Source: Paenibacillus selenitireducens (lineage in GTDB: Bacteria; Bacillota; Bacilli; Paenibacillales; Paenibacillaceae). From it: a DNA stretch of 64,000 nt. The DNA lies in the NCBI RefSeq assembly GCF_002021565.1, contig NZ_MSZX01000006.1, positions 62,027 through 126,026 on the forward strand. Reading direction: 5' to 3'. Both the position numbers and the translations under genes were made by a program. Below the pieces are notes generated by a model. That model saw only the letters and a list, made by a program, of their open reading frames with translations. It was not told the origin of the DNA and searched no databases. Below, piece after piece: positions 34,316-43,100 of the stretch (position 1 is the first letter of the stretch; the number at the start of each line of letters is the position of its first letter).

Positions 34316-35962
34316 TTATTGCTGTGTTTGTTGTGCACTTGCATTATATTTGTTTTTATCGCCGATTTTAACCTTCAGATCTAGCGTTTTACCATTACGT
34401 ACGATATTCACCGTAATTTCATCGCCGACTTTTTTCTTCTGAATCGCTGCGATCAATTCTTCATTCGTCGAATGTTTCGTACCGTCAATACCTGTAATGA
34501 TATCATATTGACGCAAGTCTGCGTCGTATGCCGGCGTTTTGTACAACACTTGTGTAACAATGGAGCCATCGACTTTTTCCGTGTTCAATTGCTTTGCAAT
34601 CTCATCTGTCATCGTAGCTAACGTTGCTCCAATGAATGGAACAGGCTCTTGAGGGACTTCCTTGTTCGCTTTTAGGGTCTCAAGCACGCTTTTGATCGTA
34701 TTTGATGGAATCGCAAATCCAATCCCTTGGGAATCGGCACTAACGGCTACGTTCATCCCAATCACTTCACCATTCATATTCAACAACGGACCGCCAGAGT
34801 TCCCTGGGTTAATAGATGCATCCGTTTGGAGCAAATGCTTGTAGTTTCTTGTTTTGCCCGTTTCGGTATCTTGAATGCTGATCTGACGTTCTTTCGCACT
34901 CAATACTCCTGAGGTAACGGTATGGTCGAATCCGTTCGGGTTCCCGATCGCTACGAGCCAGTCTCCTGATTGCGTTGTATCTGAATCCCCAATGTTAATG
35001 GTAGGGAAGTTCTCGCCTTCAATTTTCAATACCGCCAAGTCCAGATCAAAGCTTGAACCGAGCAATTTAGCTGTATAAGGCTTGTCATGTCCTTCAAGAA
35101 CGACTTTAATTTCATCCGCGCCTTGAATAACGTGTTGGTTCGTTAGGATATAACCGTTTTTATCGAAAATAAACCCGGAACCCAAACCACTTTCAATCAA
35201 AGAGTCACTTTGACCATTCTGGCCTTGGTTATTATTGTTATTGCTGCCGCCGCCATCACCGAAGAATTGACGGAAGAACGGATCGTCCATGATGGAGCTG
35301 GAGCCGCCGCGATTTACTTTGCTGGATTTCACATACGTTTCGATTTTGACAACCGCTGGGCTTGTTTGTTTTACAATGCTTGTGATATCGCCAGGACGTT
35401 CAAGCGATGGTGTATTCACATTCGCGCTTGTCGTAATAGCGTTGCCCGAATTGGATGAACTACCCGCATCCACATTGCCTTTCGTGAACAAATTATAATA
35501 GTCAGAAGCGAACATTAGTGAGCTAATAACCACCATCCCCGCAAGGAAGGACAAGAAAACGGTTTTAAATGAGGACTTCGGACGTTGATTATTATATTGC
35601 CAGTTGCCGTTGCCGTTGCCTCCACCTCCGTTGCCACTGCCGTTCCCCGTATTGTAATTCGAGAAATCGACGTTGCTCGTCTTCAATTCCATGCCGCCCG
35701 ATGTATAAAAGGAACGCGTTGGCGCTGGCTTGATCGGGTCTGGCGGCGTAACCTCTACATTCGAAGGCGAAGTATACGGTACGTTCTCTCCCGAAGTCAT
35801 TGGCTCGCTGCTTGGGTCTGTCGGAACCGATTTGAAAGGCCCGTATGAATAATAATACGAGGACTTCTGCTCTGTAGACTCCGATGTTGTTTCTTTATGT
35901 TCGTTGTTCGCATCATGATCATGATTGTCGAATAAATTATCATTACGTTTTTCTTCACTCAT
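34316..35962 (-). CDS. Membrane-anchored HtrA/DegP-type serine protease with PDZ domain
   Basis: The 548-residue protein has a cytoplasmic, Ser/Gly/Asn-rich N-terminus of about 130 residues, one membrane helix at about 133-152, a trypsin-like domain and a C-terminal PDZ domain. The catalytic triad is His277 (LTNQHVI), Asp308 (DLDLAVLKI) and Ser389 (INPGNSGGPLL). An Asn/Gly-rich insertion (NNNNNQGQNGQ near 241-251) lies in the LA loop. It degrades or refolds misfolded exported proteins. The long disordered cytoplasmic tail is larger than in B. subtilis HtrA (about 450 residues). Its downstream neighbours are a two-component pair likely linked to envelope stress. Confidence 0.92.
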   Translation of the reverse strand: MSEEKRNDNLFDNHDHDANNEHKETTSESTEQKSSYYYSYGPFKSVPTDPSSEPMTSGENVPYTSPSNVEVTPPDPIKPAPTRSFYTSGGMELKTSNVDFSNYNTGNGSGNGGGGNGNGNWQYNNQRPKSSFKTVFLSFLAGMVVISSLMFASDYYNLFTKGNVDAGSSSNSGNAITTSANVNTPSLERPGDITSIVKQTSPAVVKIETYVKSSKVNRGGSSSIMDDPFFRQFFGDGGGSNNNNNQGQNGQSDSLIESGLGSGFIFDKNGYILTNQHVIQGADEIKVVLEGHDKPYTAKLLGSSFDLDLAVLKIEGENFPTINIGDSDTTQSGDWLVAIGNPNGFDHTVTSGVLSAKERQISIQDTETGKTRNYKHLLQTDASINPGNSGGPLLNMNGEVIGMNVAVSADSQGIGFAIPSNTIKSVLETLKANKEVPQEPVPFIGATLATMTDEIAKQLNTEKVDGSIVTQVLYKTPAYDADLRQYDIITGIDGTKHSTNEELIAAIQKKKVGDEITVNIVRNGKTLDLKVKIGDKNKYNASAQQTQQ

Positions 35963-36064
35963 ACGAATGACCTCCTAAGCGATGTTGGCTCTTCTTTATA
36001 TTCATTATCATGAACTATTAACCTTAAACCAACCTTAAAAACAATTTAAACCCAGCTAAAACCT

Positions 36065-36718
36065 TTAGGCTTTTGCCCAGCCCTTCCGATGTGCATAAAT
36101 CGCGAGCTGCGTTCTGTCATCCATCTCGCATTTCATCAACAGATTACTAACGTGGGTCTTGACCGTTTTAATGCTAATATGGAGTTCTTCGGAAATGTCT
36201 TTATTCGTCTTGCCTTCTGCAATCAGAAGCAGCACTTCTTTCTCACGCTCCGTCAATCCGTCTGCTTCCCCTTGCGCCGTACGTTGGCGGATTCCGCGAG
36301 TCAAGGCTTGCGACACATCGCCTGTCATGACAGGCATCCCCCGATAGGCACCTTGCAAGGCATAGATTAATTCGTCTGCGGAGACGGTCTTAAGAACATA
36401 GCTGACCGCACCAGCCTCTACCGCTTCAACCACTTGTTCATCCTCTAAGAAACTCGTTAATATGATAATCTTCATCTGCGGGAATTCTTGCATAATCAAT
36501 CGTGTTGCCTCTACCCCGTTCATGTTCGGCATCATAAGATCCATCAGAATGACATCCGGCATGCCTTCCGCATAACCTTGACGCAGTGCTTCGATAGCCT
36601 CTTGCCCGTTCCCTGCTTCACCAATGACCTCAAATTTAGGTTCAACCATCAGGTACGTTCGCAATCCCATGCGTACCATTTCATGGTCATCGACAATCAT
36701 GACTTTAATTCGTTCCAT
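36065..36718 (-). CDS. liaR: LiaR-type NarL-family response regulator
   Basis: The 217-residue protein has a receiver domain (VMIVDDHEMVR, Asp in VILMDLMMPNMNG, Lys in YVLKTVSADEL) and a LuxR-type helix-turn-helix (LTEREKEVLLLIAEGKTNKDISEELHISIKTVKTHVSNLL). The start at 36718 is placed by GAGGAG 10 bases upstream within the kinase gene; the two genes overlap by 14 bases. A longer opening of the frame into the kinase coding region is an artefact. With liaS and liaF it forms the cell-wall antibiotic stress system of Firmicutes. Confidence 0.92.
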   Translation of the reverse strand: MERIKVMIVDDHEMVRMGLRTYLMVEPKFEVIGEAGNGQEAIEALRQGYAEGMPDVILMDLMMPNMNGVEATRLIMQEFPQMKIIILTSFLEDEQVVEAVEAGAVSYVLKTVSADELIYALQGAYRGMPVMTGDVSQALTRGIRQRTAQGEADGLTEREKEVLLLIAEGKTNKDISEELHISIKTVKTHVSNLLMKCEMDDRTQLAIYAHRKGWAKA

Positions 36719-37748
36719 CGACTTCATTCTCCTCTTCGAATTTCGGAATATGTACGCGGATGGTCGTCCCCGCTCCTGTCTGACTAATAATGTCGACTCG
36801 TCCGCCCAATTTTTCCGCTCGTTCTTGCATCGTAGACAACCCATAAGATCCCGGCTTCAGCATCGTTTGATTAAAGCCTTTGCCGTCATCATTAATGGAT
36901 AATATATATTGACTCTCCCGTTCTGTCAGCTTCAATGTGACTACACTTGCAGACGCATGCTTCACAATATTCGCCATGGCTTCTTGAATGATAAGAAACA
37001 ACTGATGTTCCTTAGCTTCGGAAATCGGCTCGTGAATCTCCAGTTCCTTGGTACCTTGCAGGCCATTATGGCGACAATAATCTGGAAACCAACTGTCCAG
37101 CGCCTGAGCAAGCGTTTTCCCCTCTAACTCCAAGGGACGAAGCTGTGCAATGAGCCCTCGCATTTGCTTCTGAGCCAGATAAGACATCTGAATAAGCTGC
37201 TCTACAACCATTTTCGCACGATCCATATCCATGTCCATCACTTTAGGCAGCGAAGAGGCCGACATATGAATCGCGAACAATTGCTGGCTCACCGAGTCGT
37301 GCAAGTCACGGGCTAACCGCTTGCGTTCATCCAATACAGCTAATTCGGTTGTTTTCTCCAACTGCATCACATTGCTTTCCCCAAGCTTTTGGAGCAGCTT
37401 CATCTTCTTCTCTACCGCATCCACCATCGTATTGAATTCATAATATAGACGTGAAAAAGAAGGGTCCTCCGTTGGGCGAAGCCGAACGGATAGATTCCCT
37501 CTCGATACTTGCAGCATACTGTCATGAATCGCGTCTATACGGCGTTGGTTCCGCTGCGCTATCGCATAACCCGCAATCGTGGATACAACAACAATCAATA
37601 CAAAGTACCATACCCATAAATTCAAGCCCGTTAGCAAAGGCTCATACTTGAACCAAGCTATGACCACCGCCACGATCGATAACAGACTGGATAAGGCAAA
37701 GTATAATAACAAGCCCCATTTCGTGTTCTTAAAAATCCTCGTTATCAT
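36705..37748 (-). CDS. liaS: LiaS-type sensor histidine kinase
   Basis: The 347-residue protein has two N-terminal membrane helices (about 12-32 and 45-65) separated by a very short outside loop, the 'intramembrane-sensing' design. HAMP follows, then HisKA_3 (DERKRLARDLHDSVSQQLFAIH) and the ATPase domain (IIQEAMANIVKHA, NDDGKGFN, GSYGLSTMQERAEKLGG). It senses lipid II cycle inhibition through LiaF and phosphorylates LiaR. It lies 5 bases after liaF and overlaps liaR, so the three are one operon. Confidence 0.93.
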   Translation of the reverse strand: MITRIFKNTKWGLLLYFALSSLLSIVAVVIAWFKYEPLLTGLNLWVWYFVLIVVVSTIAGYAIAQRNQRRIDAIHDSMLQVSRGNLSVRLRPTEDPSFSRLYYEFNTMVDAVEKKMKLLQKLGESNVMQLEKTTELAVLDERKRLARDLHDSVSQQLFAIHMSASSLPKVMDMDMDRAKMVVEQLIQMSYLAQKQMRGLIAQLRPLELEGKTLAQALDSWFPDYCRHNGLQGTKELEIHEPISEAKEHQLFLIIQEAMANIVKHASASVVTLKLTERESQYILSINDDGKGFNQTMLKPGSYGLSTMQERAEKLGGRVDIISQTGAGTTIRVHIPKFEEENEVDGTN

Positions 37749-37753
37749 ACCGC

Positions 37754-38695
37754 TTACCCTACTTTGTTCACTTTCACATCACCGAGGAACGTACTCACGA
37801 TAATGCGAACTTTTTTGCTGGCGTCACCGTAAAACGGTGTTTGTTGTTGAATATTTTTCATGAATCCATTGTCATAGTGATCCAATACTTTCACTTCGCC
37901 GTGAAATGCGGTGCAGGTTACAGCTACGCCAACTTCCAAATCATTCGGCACATAGACCTTCACATCGCCCATAAACGATGAAATCGTAATCTTCGTCTCG
38001 CCATATGGGATACTTGCTTTCGTCAGATCAATCACCGTGTCCCCGATGAAATGCGATACATTCGTTGGACGCAGCTCGAAATAATCACTTCCCAAATGCA
38101 GGTCACCAATAAAGCCGGATTTGTTCACTGTACTGGAGCTCCAACCATGATCCTCTTTCCAAGTATTTTTGGAATGTGAATTCGAATGCGAATTCGGGTT
38201 CGGGTTCGGGTTCGGGTTCGAGTGCATACCAGACATATCAGCGTCGGACATCGTCGGATCAAAAGAAGAATAGTTCGACGTTTCATGATAAGATTTAGAT
38301 GGATCATGATACGTTTTCGATGGATCATGATATGATTTCGACGAATTACGCGGTTTGAGAATGACATACAAACCTGCAATAATCAACATTGTCGGTACTA
38401 AGTAACGGAAGAAATCTCCGGGTGATAACACGATCACATCCAAGTTACGAGCAAGGAAATAACCGCCGATGGCAATTAATATAAGATTTCCGATTGAAAT
38501 CGAACGCCCATAAGGATGTTTGTTGTATTCAAGTACGTTTTTAAGCCCTGCTAAGATCAGAATGACAGGCCAATAGGTACGGATGACATAGCCGAGATCA
38601 ATTTCCATATATCCCATTTGATTCAATAAGAATACTACACCGATGCCTACAAGTATCAATCCGCCAAACAATCGCGATACTAATCCTGAATTCAT
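37754..38695 (-). CDS. liaF: LiaF-type inhibitor of the LiaRS system, with tandem-repeat linker
   Basis: The 313-residue protein has four predicted membrane segments in the first 120 residues (LFGGLILVGIGVVFLLNQ, VIRTYWPVILILAGL, ILIAIGGYFLA, YLVPTMLIIAGLYVIL). A C-terminal beta-rich DUF2154 domain shows three rising repeats ending FIGDTVIDL, SFMGDVKVYV and TFLGDVKVNK. In B. subtilis LiaF holds LiaS inactive. Between the halves lies an unusual linker of three YHDPSK-type repeats and then an Asn-Pro/Ser-His tract. A perfect 20-bp palindrome lies upstream. The usual liaI, liaH and liaG are not next to it. Confidence 0.9.
   Translation of the reverse strand: MNSGLVSRLFGGLILVGIGVVFLLNQMGYMEIDLGYVIRTYWPVILILAGLKNVLEYNKHPYGRSISIGNLILIAIGGYFLARNLDVIVLSPGDFFRYLVPTMLIIAGLYVILKPRNSSKSYHDPSKTYHDPSKSYHETSNYSSFDPTMSDADMSGMHSNPNPNPNPNSHSNSHSKNTWKEDHGWSSSTVNKSGFIGDLHLGSDYFELRPTNVSHFIGDTVIDLTKASIPYGETKITISSFMGDVKVYVPNDLEVGVAVTCTAFHGEVKVLDHYDNGFMKNIQQQTPFYGDASKKVRIIVSTFLGDVKVNKVG
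38193..38220. repeat. Hexanucleotide tandem repeat (TTCGGG) in liaF linker
   Basis: About 4.7 perfect copies of a 6-base unit encode the Asn-Pro dipeptide run in the LiaF linker. Because the unit is 6 bases, slippage would change the linker length without shifting the frame. Confidence 0.85.
38275..38345. repeat. 21-bp tandem repeat in liaF linker
   Basis: Three units of 21 bases (pattern GATGGATCATGATA on the plus strand) encode SYHDPSK, TYHDPSK and SYHETSN. They precede the Asn-Pro tract in the same linker. Confidence 0.75.
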
Positions 38696-38785
38696 AATTT
38701 TACGCCTCCACTAACTTTTCGTTCATCTTACTTGTAGTGTAAAGCATATTCTGAAGGATGAACAGCGTCGACAGATTGAACTTCG

Positions 38786-38805
38786 TCTCGGTCTCGAGAC
38801 CGAGA
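38786..38805. promoter_or_regulatory. Perfect 20-bp palindrome upstream of liaF
   Basis: TCTCGGTCTCGAGACCGAGA is a perfect inverted repeat about 90 bases upstream of the liaF start codon, between liaF and the SASP terminator. It is placed where an activator would bind, so LiaR autoregulation is a reasonable guess. Confidence 0.55.
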
Positions 38806-38838
38806 GAGAACCTAATAATTAGTAATATTCCTATGTAA

Positions 38839-38868
38839 TGAAAAAGAGGGCGCAATGTGCGCCCTCTC
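38839..38868 (-). terminator. Terminator of the gamma SASP gene
   Basis: GAGGGCGCA and TGCGCCCTC form a 9-bp GC-rich stem with a 3-base loop. TTTTTCATT follows on the minus strand. Confidence 0.92.
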
Positions 38869-38882
38869 TTCGATGTTATATC

Positions 38883-39383
38883 CTACAAGTCTTGGGAGTC
38901 AGCGTTGGCACGACTCATTTTGTTCGCGCGGCTAGCTGCGTTTGCTTGTGCAGCAGAGTTCGCACCAGAAGATGCATCACTTGCAAATTCTGTATCAAAG
39001 TTCTGACTTGCATTTGTAGTACTGCTCACTTTGTTCGCGCGGCTAGCTGCGTTCGCTTGTGCAGCAGAATTAACACCAGAAGCTGCATCACTTGCAAATT
39101 CTGTGTTAAAGTTCTGACTCGCATTCATAGAGCCGCTCATATTGTTCGCGCGGCTAGCTACGTTCGATTGTGCAGCAGAACTAACACTAGAAGCTGCATC
39201 GCTTGCAAATTCTGTGTTAAAGTTCTGACTCGCATTCGTTGCGCTGCTTACTTTGTTCGCGCGACTAGCAGCATTCGCTTGTGCAGCAGAATTCACCCCG
39301 GAAGATTCACTTGCAAATTCCGTGTTGAACTTTTGATTTGCACCTACGTTTGCTTTGTTATTGAATTTATTGTTTTTTGCCAT
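38883..39383 (-). CDS. Gamma-type small acid-soluble spore protein with four tandem repeats
   Basis: The 166-residue protein is rich in Ala, Asn, Ser and Gln. After MAKNNKFNNKANVGA come four units of about 37 residues, each with (N)F(N/D)TEFAS(E/D) followed by SAAQ(A/S)N(A/V)ASRAN. TEFAS(E/D) resembles the site cut by the germination protease GPR. Gamma SASPs (SspE in B. subtilis, 84 residues, two repeats) do not bind DNA and serve as amino-acid stores during germination; this one is twice as long. The first unit has TEFASE and the others TEFASD. It should be made in the forespore under sigma-G. The ATG has a strong upstream ribosome site (GGAGGTGA). Confidence 0.9.
   Translation of the reverse strand: MAKNNKFNNKANVGANQKFNTEFASESSGVNSAAQANAASRANKVSSATNASQNFNTEFASDAASSVSSAAQSNVASRANNMSGSMNASQNFNTEFASDAASGVNSAAQANAASRANKVSSTTNASQNFDTEFASDASSGANSAAQANAASRANKMSRANADSQDL
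38890..39345. repeat. Four tandem 111-bp repeats inside the SASP gene
   Basis: Near-identical blocks recur every 111 bases. For example, GTTCGCGCG(G/A)CTAGC recurs near 38926, 39036, 39147 and 39258 on the plus strand. They correspond to the four protein units. High nucleotide identity points to recent duplication or ongoing homogenisation. Confidence 0.85.
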
Positions 39384-39406
39384 GATTACCTCACCTCCAA
39401 GAAGTA

Positions 39407-40024
39407 TTATGCGACTTCTTTTGGCGTCTTATTCATAATCACAGCATCATTCAATTCTTGGATAAGCTGCTCCGTCACTTTCCCTTTTCCCCGTTGAATG
39501 ACATGTACTTGAACCGTTTTCTTGCCCCATTCTTTGTAAACTTGCTTCGTTGTTTTATAATATAAGTCGATTTTGCGACCTTTAATGGCAGAACCTGTAT
39601 CCGCTACAATCCCATAACCGTAACCTGGAATAAAAAGCACGGTGCCGATCGGCAGAATCTTCGGATCCGCTGCGATCGTAGATATTTTATTTTTATCTCG
39701 TCTTACTTTGACGCCGGAATAGGTAATCCCATATTCGGGATGTCCTGGCTTTTTCCCCGTTGATTCCTTGCCTGCGGTATAACCTGTTGCTACAACATTC
39801 ATCGTCTCTAGAATGTCATGTGGATCCGGTGCACTGACTTCCTTTGTCTTGGGCGTATTATTCGTTTGTTTATTGGGATGGATGCCATTTCCTCGATATC
39901 CATAGGCATCCTCCAGCATGCGTGCTTCCGCAAGATCCTGCTCAGCAGGTAATCCACTCCATAACAACAATACAACCAATATCATACATACATATTTCGG
40001 AATGTTCATAATAAGTGTTAACAT
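39407..40024 (-). CDS. Secreted 3D-domain protein (YocH/YuiC-like)
   Basis: The 205-residue protein starts at the ATG at 40024, behind GGGGGAG. The upstream opening of the frame adds 18 unlikely residues. A membrane/signal segment ([17 protein letters not shown]) is followed by a spacer and a C-terminal 3D domain: [43 protein letters not shown], then [18 protein letters not shown]. These aspartates give the domain its name and form a catalytic groove like that of lytic transglycosylases. Such proteins remodel peptidoglycan; YuiC-like ones act in spore revival. No LysM or G5 domain is present. Confidence 0.87.
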   Translation of the reverse strand: MLTLIMNIPKYVCMILVVLLLWSGLPAEQDLAEARMLEDAYGYRGNGIHPNKQTNNTPKTKEVSAPDPHDILETMNVVATGYTAGKESTGKKPGHPEYGITYSGVKVRRDKNKISTIAADPKILPIGTVLFIPGYGYGIVADTGSAIKGRKIDLYYKTTKQVYKEWGKKTVQVHVIQRGKGKVTEQLIQELNDAVIMNKTPKEVA

Positions 40025-40112
40025 TTGGTTACTCCCCCTTATTCCGAAGGCTTTCCAGACGTAGACATTTTTATACACGAGATAGGATAATAATATTTTC
40101 CGGAAACAAAAT

Positions 40113-40160
40113 AAAGGCTTGGAAAACCCCCTTTATATGGGGTACTTTCCAAGCCTTTTT
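40113..40160 (-). terminator. Terminator of the S-layer beta-helix gene
   Basis: GGCTTGGAAA and TTTCCAAGCC form a 10-bp outer stem with an inner CCCC/GGGG helix. TTTATTTTG follows on the minus strand, just past the stop at 40168. Confidence 0.88.
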
Positions 40161-40167
40161 TATGAAG

Positions 40168-43100
40168 TTATCGCATCAATATAGCAAGAATTAAGCTGAT
40201 GGATTCTGCCCGCGTTGCTGCGTCATTCGGGGCGAATGTACCATCGCCTCTGCCTTGAATCAGCTTTGCTTCGTACGCGGCTGCAACATACGGCATGGCC
40301 CATACTGGAATCTGGCCAGCATCTGAAAAGGATAGTTTAGCCTGTGGATCTACTGGAAGTCCCATCGTTCTGACAACCATAACGGCTAATTCTACACGAG
40401 TCAATTCCTTCGCTGGACGGAACGTATGGTCTTCATACCCGTGAATAATGCCAGCACCGACGGTAGCAGAAATGAATGATCTGGCCCACGCTGGAATTTT
40501 GTCTACATCAACGAAGCTTAACTCTCCCTGCTGTTCCAATCTCAAAGCCCGACCAAGCATCGTTGCGAATTCAGCACGGGTTACTTTGGCATCCGGGCGG
40601 AAGGTGTTATCTTCGTAGCCCTGAACAAATCCGTACGTGAGCGCTTGCTTGATTAATTTTACTGCCCAATGTCCTTCTATATCCGTAACCAGGATTTCCG
40701 GTTTTTTGATATCTTCATCCGTTCCTGTAGATTCACCTTCGGTTTCCTTTCCTTTGTCTTTGTCTTTGTTATTTTGATCATCCGGTTTGGATACCTCTGG
40801 CGTTGTTGGGCTCGGCGTCGATGGATTCGGGTTGGACGTTTCTTGCGTTTGGGTTCGTTGAACCACATTCGGCCCATCCTTACTCCATAACCCATGCTCA
40901 TTGCTTGCTTCTACTTTGAACGTATATGTCGTATTCGAACTCAAACCCGTTATATCATATTGATAGACGGAACCTGTTACAGTGACTAATCCCGTACCAT
41001 CCTTATAAATCTTATACCCCGTGACTTCTGAAGCATTTACCTCGCCGGACCATGTCAACCTCATGCCTGATGTGGTGACACCACTTGCCGTTAATCGGCT
41101 GTTCATCCATGTTGGCGAGTTCGCGACCGGTACCATGCTAGCTCGGAATGCTTCAAGAGCTGTATTCAGTGTATATACGGCTGTTTGGATTTCATGCTGC
41201 GTAGCCTCTTCTTTCGCCGCTACCTCTTCCGCGGTTTCGATAGCTGCTCCGAATCGAATCTTGGCATCCGTAGGATACTGACCAGGATTCAGCCCTTCCT
41301 CAGCATTCTCATACACGGATCTAGCAACCGAAATGACCTCGATCAACGCCGCCTTATCGGCAGGTTCTGACGGGTCAACAATTACTGAAGACTTGAACGT
41401 CTCGACCGCTAAATTCAATGTCGCAATAGCTGCACTAACCTCTCCTTGCGACGCGTTATCTTTATCGTACACCTCTTGAGCTGCCCCAATCGCTGCCCTC
41501 AAGCTTTCCTTGCTGCCTTCCGGATATTGCCCCGGCTCATAGCCCTCAACGGCCGCGTCATAGACGCTTTGGGCTACCGAAATCGCGTTACCAAACGCTT
41601 CCTTATTCGCGGCAAACTTCACTGGAATTCTGAGCGGTACCGCGGATTTCGTGATCACCTCATTCGAAAGAGCATACTTGATATTATCAAATGCAAAGGT
41701 GCGTCCATTGGCAGAATCCCATAAAAAGCCCAGCACAATGCGATCAAATGATTTAATCGCGGTCGTCGTTTTCACCAACGTTCCGTCGATATACATCTTC
41801 AAATCTGTTCCTGACGTATAATCCCATTTCAGCTCATGCCAGCCCTTGCTGCGCTTCACCGATGTCGTTTCCCAGGCCGTTGAGTTGCCGCTTGCCCTGA
41901 CCGAATAATAGTCCAAAGAACCGTAACTCGTACTGCCATCATTTAATATTCCCATACCTGCGAGCAGTGTAGATCTTGCATTCCCAACATGGGCAACCAA
42001 TCGCGTCTTGGTTTCCTTTGTACCGTCATCATACATCATCATGGATACAACACCTTGCTGCGGTGAGCCAAAAAGCTTCTGTATGGCATTGTTTCCATCG
42101 CCCGTGACATACAACGCGCTTTGTTCTCCATGGTAGGCAACTTTATTCGATATCGTTGCTGTCTTAATCTCGCTGCCGGACTCCGGAATAAAATCTCCCC
42201 ATCCTGCTTCAAAACTTTGCGTGTAACGAAGGTCCTTATATTCTTGGACTTCCGCGGTAACTTCGACCTCATCCACTCCGGTCACAGTCCCCGTTGCCGT
42301 CATTACTCCTGTCTGCGGGTCTACCACGATCTGCTCCTGATTTGTCGAATATCTGACGTGATAAAAAGGAGCGTAAAGCATCGTTTTCCCTTCCTCGGTT
42401 ATTCCATCCATCCGTAATTGAACAGAAGGATGGGCTTCGGACAATTCCCCATCATTTGTTGCTACTTGATACGAAACGATTGGTGATGGAGCCAGAACCT
42501 GAACACGCGCATGTGCTTTAATCGAAGGATCTACGGTACTTTCAGCTGTAATGATCGCTTCACCTGGTGCCATTGGCATAATAAACCCGTTCGAATTCAC
42601 CGTTGCGATTTGCGGATTGCTGCTAGACCATTTGACGCCTTGGAACCAAGCATTCGATGGTGTAAAGGTTGCCGTTAAGGTTCTGCCTGCTTGCTGCGCA
42701 TACAGCTCAAGCTCTGACTTGCTTAATGTAATCAACTCCGGCATGATTTCAGGCTTCTGATTCGCTGGTTCATCCCCGGAATATTCATGCGCACCGATAT
42801 CCACTTTTCCATCGGTTATTGGATTATTGAAAAAATCTTTCGTCGCTGCTGACCATACCGAAGGCGTGATCGCGCTCATGTCTTGACCCGCATCAATTGC
42901 TGGAGAGCCTGGTAAAAGCTTGTATCCACTCAATTGCTCAACATCGAACGTACTGTTCGCAGCATTGATTAGATCTTGCGGTTCTTCTCCTGCCCGAGCG
43001 AATTGAGGGCTTGCGAAAATATTATCTTTTAGCGATATGCCCGTAAATGTCACGTCTTGATATCCTGTGCCAGGGTAGAAGATGTTGTTCTTCACTTCAC

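Noticed and set aside
38890-39345. Tandem repeats considered as a possible CRISPR array
   Set aside because: Units are contiguous 111-bp coding repeats without unique spacers, and they encode a SASP.
38838-39497. A 219-codon plus-strand open frame rich in Arg, Cys and Ser
   Set aside because: It is the exact antisense of the four-repeat SASP gene. Its repetitive composition only mirrors the repeats, and the minus strand has a ribosome site, family match and terminator.
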